Assembly: GCA_947587115.1 (NCBI GenBank)
Contig: CANPXY010000021.1
Coordinates: forward strand, 1-16,941
Origin: an uncultured Bacilli bacterium
GTDB lineage: Bacteria; Bacillota_I; Bacilli_A; RF39; UBA660
Length of the DNA: 16,941 bases
Direction: 5' to 3'
The position numbers and the translations under genes were made by a program. The notes under the pieces were generated by a model that saw only the letters and a list, made by a program, of their open reading frames with translations, searched no databases and was not told where the DNA came from. How positions within the stretch are numbered: the stretch's first letter is position 1; every line of letters begins with the position of its first letter. Shown here piece by piece: positions 14,464 through 16,941 of this stretch.

Positions 14464-14492
14464 AAAAAAATACCAACTAACTTGGTATTTTT
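14464..14492 (-). terminator. Intrinsic terminator of the LysM-amidase unit, usable on both strands
   Basis: AAAAATACCAA at 14466-14476 pairs with TTGGTATTTTT at 14482-14492. The five-base loop holds the TAG stop codon of the minus-strand amidase (14477-14479). The A run at 14464-14470 is the T tract for minus-strand transcripts and the T run at 14488-14492 serves the plus strand, so together with the previous hairpin it insulates the convergent units. Confidence 0.85.
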
Positions 14493-15694
14493 AATTGTTG
14501 TCCAATCTGTAATAGGTTGGTAGATAGGTTGTTTGCTTCTTTAATTCTATCGACCGTTGTATTGTAACGCTTGGCAATGGACCATAGACTGTCACCATTC
14601 TGTACGGTGTAGGTAGAAGTTGTAGGGCTTAAAGAACTTGGAATAATCAGTTGGTCACCAATCTGTAGCTCAATGTTAGCCAAATTGTTGGCCTGTATCA
14701 GATCTTGAACATTGACTCCAAAACGATTGGCGATCAACCATAAACTGTCTCCTTGCTGTACTGTATAGGTTGATCCTTTGGCGTCTTCATTTACTGGAAT
14801 TAGTAGTTCTTGACCGATGATTAAGTCATTGGATGAGAGATTATTTAATCGTTGAATCGCATCTACGGTAGTATTATAAGTTCTAGCAATCTTATATAAA
14901 CTATCATTAGGTTGAACAATATAAGTAATATATTCTTGTTCTTCACCAGGAGCTTCGATATCGGTTTCAGCAATACGCAAAAGTTGGCCTACTTGTAAGT
15001 CGTCAGAACTCAAATTGTTTAATTCTCTTAGACGTTGTACACTGAGACCAAAACGATTGGCGATCGACCAGAGGCTATCGCCCGCCTGGACAACATAGTA
15101 TTCATCTTTTGATCCAACAGGCGGAGTGTAGGGGATACCTGCATACTCAGCGACACCTCGTACGACGCCTTCTGCAAAATCTAGCAAGTTGTTTTGAAGA
15201 CGTGCTGCATCATCCACATTATCGATGAAGCCATATTCTATAAATAAAGGTTGAGTAGATCCGGTATTGCGGTGGATAAAATAGTAGTCTTTGATAGGAT
15301 TTTCGGGGAGCCTTCTTTGATAATATTTCCGTATTTGTTGGCCTGATTGCTCAATGTTCTCCAAAACGGTCCGCGCTAAATCGCTGGTATTACGTAGGGC
15401 ATAGACGACTTCCGCGCCTTCGCCACCTCCAGAATTAATGTGATTCGAAATCACAATGACATTAGGATCATCGCCATAGGCTGCTAAAATCCGTCGTACG
15501 CGCTCTTCGGGAGTGATCGTCTCATCGCTATCTCGAATTAAAGTAACGGGTACACCTAATTCTTGAAATCGACCGTAAATATATTGAGCAGCTTCCAAGT
15601 TTAAATCTTTTTCTAATAAGCCGTTTGCAGCATATCCTGTATCTTCACCGCCATGTCCAGCGTCGATGACAATACCTTTAATAGTACCTTGCAT
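14477..15694 (-). CDS. N-acetylmuramoyl-L-alanine amidase (Amidase_3) with four LysM domains
   Basis: The 405-residue protein has an N-terminal zinc amidase domain (about 5-187) with the expected residues H14 (DAGHGG), E28, H85 (SNHINSGG) and E153 (FIEYGF). It cleaves the bond between muramic acid and L-alanine of peptidoglycan. Four LysM modules follow at about 199-242, 255-300, 310-353 and 362-405, each with a V-Q-x-(G/N)-D-S-L motif and a NNL segment, for cell wall attachment. No signal peptide is visible; the protein starts directly with the catalytic domain. Mother-cell lysis amidases such as CwlC also lack one, so release by lysis or a dedicated route is possible. AGGAGG (on the minus strand, 15699-15704) overlaps the stop codon of the upstream LysM gene. 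Confidence 0.92.
   Translation of the reverse strand: MQGTIKGIVIDAGHGGEDTGYAANGLLEKDLNLEAAQYIYGRFQELGVPVTLIRDSDETITPEERVRRILAAYGDDPNVIVISNHINSGGGEGAEVVYALRNTSDLARTVLENIEQSGQQIRKYYQRRLPENPIKDYYFIHRNTGSTQPLFIEYGFIDNVDDAARLQNNLLDFAEGVVRGVAEYAGIPYTPPVGSKDEYYVVQAGDSLWSIANRFGLSVQRLRELNNLSSDDLQVGQLLRIAETDIEAPGEEQEYITYIVQPNDSLYKIARTYNTTVDAIQRLNNLSSNDLIIGQELLIPVNEDAKGSTYTVQQGDSLWLIANRFGVNVQDLIQANNLANIELQIGDQLIIPSSLSPTTSTYTVQNGDSLWSIAKRYNTTVDRIKEANNLSTNLLQIGQQLKIPS
14718..15065. repeat. Direct 18-base repeat within LysM coding units
   Basis: CCAAAACGATTGGCGATC occurs at 14718-14735 and again at 15048-15065, in the equivalent part (ANRFG) of LysM units 3 and 1 of the amidase. It reflects recent internal duplication or gene conversion between units and may recombine. 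Confidence 0.85.
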
Positions 15695-15702
15695 AAAGCC
15701 TC

Positions 15703-16310
15703 CTAAACAGGAATTCGAAGTACTTGTCCAATTTGTAATAGAGTAGAGGTTAAATTGTTGAGTGTGATAAGTTCGTTGACCGTGGTATTAAACTGATTTG
15801 CGATTTGATATAAACTATCTCCTGGTTGAACGATGTACGTTTCAATAGTTTCTGTAGAATTGTTTCCTGGAATTAATAATTGTTGCCCGATTTGTAATAC
15901 CGTATTTGTCAAATTATTAAGTCTTTGAATTTCGCTCACCGTCGTATTAAATCGATTGGCAATGTTCCATAATGTGTCTCCTCTTTGAACGGTATAATAA
16001 GATGGTGCATTTCCACTATCTATATTACTTCCAGGGATCGTTAAGGTCTGCCCTATATAAAGTACATCGCTCGTCAAATTGTTAGCCTGAATAATGTCGT
16101 TTACCGTTGTGTTATAGCGTCCTGCTAGACCATATAGAGTATCTCCTCGTTGTACAGTATAGGTAATATTTCCCGTAACATTTCCGGTTGGAATTACCAA
16201 GATCTGTCCTACACGTAATAAGTCAGACGTCAAATTGTTGGCACTTCTTAGATCGTTGACTGTTGTATTGAACCGCCTTGCAATACTCCACAAACTGTCT
16301 CCTGATACCT
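15703..16310 (-). pseudogene. LysM-repeat protein, 5' part cut off by a mobile element
   Basis: The remaining frame encodes four LysM modules, the first starting in its VSGDSLWSIARRFN motif at the junction, then YTVQRGDTLYGLAGRYN, YTVQRGDTLWNIANRFN and YIVQPGDSLYQIANQFN, each closing with an NNLT segment and IP. These bind N-acetylglucosamine-containing glycans. Upstream of the VSGDSLW codons the frame runs only into YYIKK and a stop at 16327-16329 contributed by the element, with no ATG. The native start, promoter and any signal sequence or catalytic domain are therefore beyond the right edge. The nearest possible start is TTG at 16291-16293, preceded by AGGAG. The gene ends eight bases before the amidase start. 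Confidence 0.85.
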
Positions 16311-16313
16311 TTT
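16303..16313. other. Junction of the integrated element with the LysM gene (attachment site)
   Basis: Bases below about 16303-16310 continue the LysM reading frame (VSGDSLW on the minus strand), and bases from 16314 up code for the C-terminus of a serine recombinase. The crossover must lie in this short interval. The exact core dinucleotide cannot be fixed without the other end or an empty site. Confidence 0.7.
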
Positions 16314-16941
16314 TTATGTAGTATTTTTAAATGTAAATATAATATCTATCGTTTTATCTTGATAGATATAAATCTTTTCAACTAAATTTATTATTAATTC
16401 TCTTGTTGGCTTTTCTAGTGATAAAAATTCATTAATGTATTTTTCTATTTTTTTATTATCTATTTTATTTGAATCTATTTGCTTATTTTTAAGATCATCA
16501 ATATACTTTTTATTATCATCTATGTCTTTTTTAATATTTTCACTTACTCTTAAATATTGTGATTCGTCTATTATTTCTTTTAGCCTATCCATATATGTTT
16601 TATCTAAATTTTCAGTTAGTTTATTATTAATAAGTTCTATACTCTCAATTTGCTTTTTTATCTTTAAAGCATTATCTTCAAACTCTATATTACCAATAGA
16701 ATCTTTTATTTTATTCTTATCTAAATAATTTTTACATACATCTCTAATGTTATCTAGAATAACTTTTTCTAAAATTTCGTAATTATTTGTATGAGTTGTA
16801 CAAACATGGTATTTTGAATAAGTTCTATAATAGTCGCAAGTAGTATAGCTTCTTCCGGTTTTGCTTTGATATCTTATTGTTATTCGATGTTTACAATCTC
16901 CACAATATAAAAGTCCATCTAATAAATAAAATCTTTTCTTC
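16314..16941 (-). CDS. Large serine recombinase, C-terminal part (5' end beyond window)
   Basis: The minus-strand frame is open from the right edge to TAA at 16314-16316 (about 208 residues). It begins KKRFYLLDGLLYCGDCKHRI, the start of a recombinase zinc beta ribbon, with CxxC at 16893-16904 and further cysteines at 16836-16838 and 16800-16802, followed by NNYEILEKVILDNI. A long Lys/Glu/Asn-rich coiled-coil region and EFLSLEKPTRELIINLVEKI complete the typical C-terminal half of TnpX/TndX-like and phage large serine integrases. The catalytic N-terminal resolvase domain is not in the window. The region is far more AT-rich than the rest. The gene ends directly at the insertion junction, so it is the integrase of the element that split the LysM gene. 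Confidence 0.9.
   Translation of the reverse strand, partial: KKRFYLLDGLLYCGDCKHRITIRYQSKTGRSYTTCDYYRTYSKYHVCTTHTNNYEILEKVILDNIRDVCKNYLDKNKIKDSIGNIEFEDNALKIKKQIESIELINNKLTENLDKTYMDRLKEIIDESQYLRVSENIKKDIDDNKKYIDDLKNKQIDSNKIDNKKIEKYINEFLSLEKPTRELIINLVEKIYIYQDKTIDIIFTFKNTT

Noticed and set aside
14500..16300. Regularly spaced repeats resembling a CRISPR array
   Set aside because: The repeats are coding LysM units of about 50-60 codons with a continuous frame and no short identical repeats with unique spacers.
16435..16728. Plus-strand 97-residue hydrophobic reading frame opposite the recombinase
   Set aside because: It is antisense to a clearly recognisable recombinase frame, and its hydrophobicity follows from complementing Lys/Glu/Asn-rich codons.

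Overview
The window comes from the chromosome of a low-GC Gram-positive bacterium (Bacillota). It carries the 3' part of the S10 operon, the spc operon, the alpha operon and the rplM-rpsI operon, each gene preceded by a strong AGGAGG-type ribosome binding site. The S14 with four cysteines, the zinc-lid adenylate kinase and EcfA-like genes sitting between rplQ and truA all fit this group. The missing rpmD (L30) suggests an Erysipelotrichia- or Mollicutes-related lineage, but that placement is inference.

Positions 1-9970 hold one co-directional block on the + strand: rpsC (3' end), rplP, rpmC, rpsQ, rplN, rplX, rplE, rpsN, rpsH, rplF, rplR, rpsE, rplO, secY, adk, map, infA, rpmJ, rpsM, rpsK, rpoA and rplQ. 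Genes are spaced by 0-30 bases or overlap slightly, and I see no internal terminator. The block ends at a hairpin whose loop holds the rplQ stop codon. It supplies ribosomal proteins, the Sec channel, methionine removal, initiation factor IF1 and the RNA polymerase alpha subunit.

Positions 9990-12620 are less ordinary. A short-chain dehydrogenase with its own promoter and weak terminator is followed by a promoter and two overlapping ABC ATPase genes. These occupy the ecfA1-ecfA2 position and keep EcfA-like C-terminal features, but their nucleotide-binding motifs are eroded and no ecfT follows. The 130-base gap before truA holds several DnaA-box-like sequences that also form two mutually exclusive hairpins. 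truA is followed by a well-formed promoter, a structured leader, rplM, rpsI and a strong terminator.

Positions 14464-16941 are on the - strand. An N-acetylmuramoyl-L-alanine amidase with four C-terminal LysM domains lies downstream of, and probably translationally coupled to, a LysM-repeat gene. The 5' end of that LysM gene is cut at about 16303-16313 by a mobile element whose large serine recombinase ends within a few bases of the junction. The recombinase runs off the right edge, so the body of the element and the missing 5' part of the LysM gene are outside the window. The AT-rich composition of this last 630 bases supports foreign origin.
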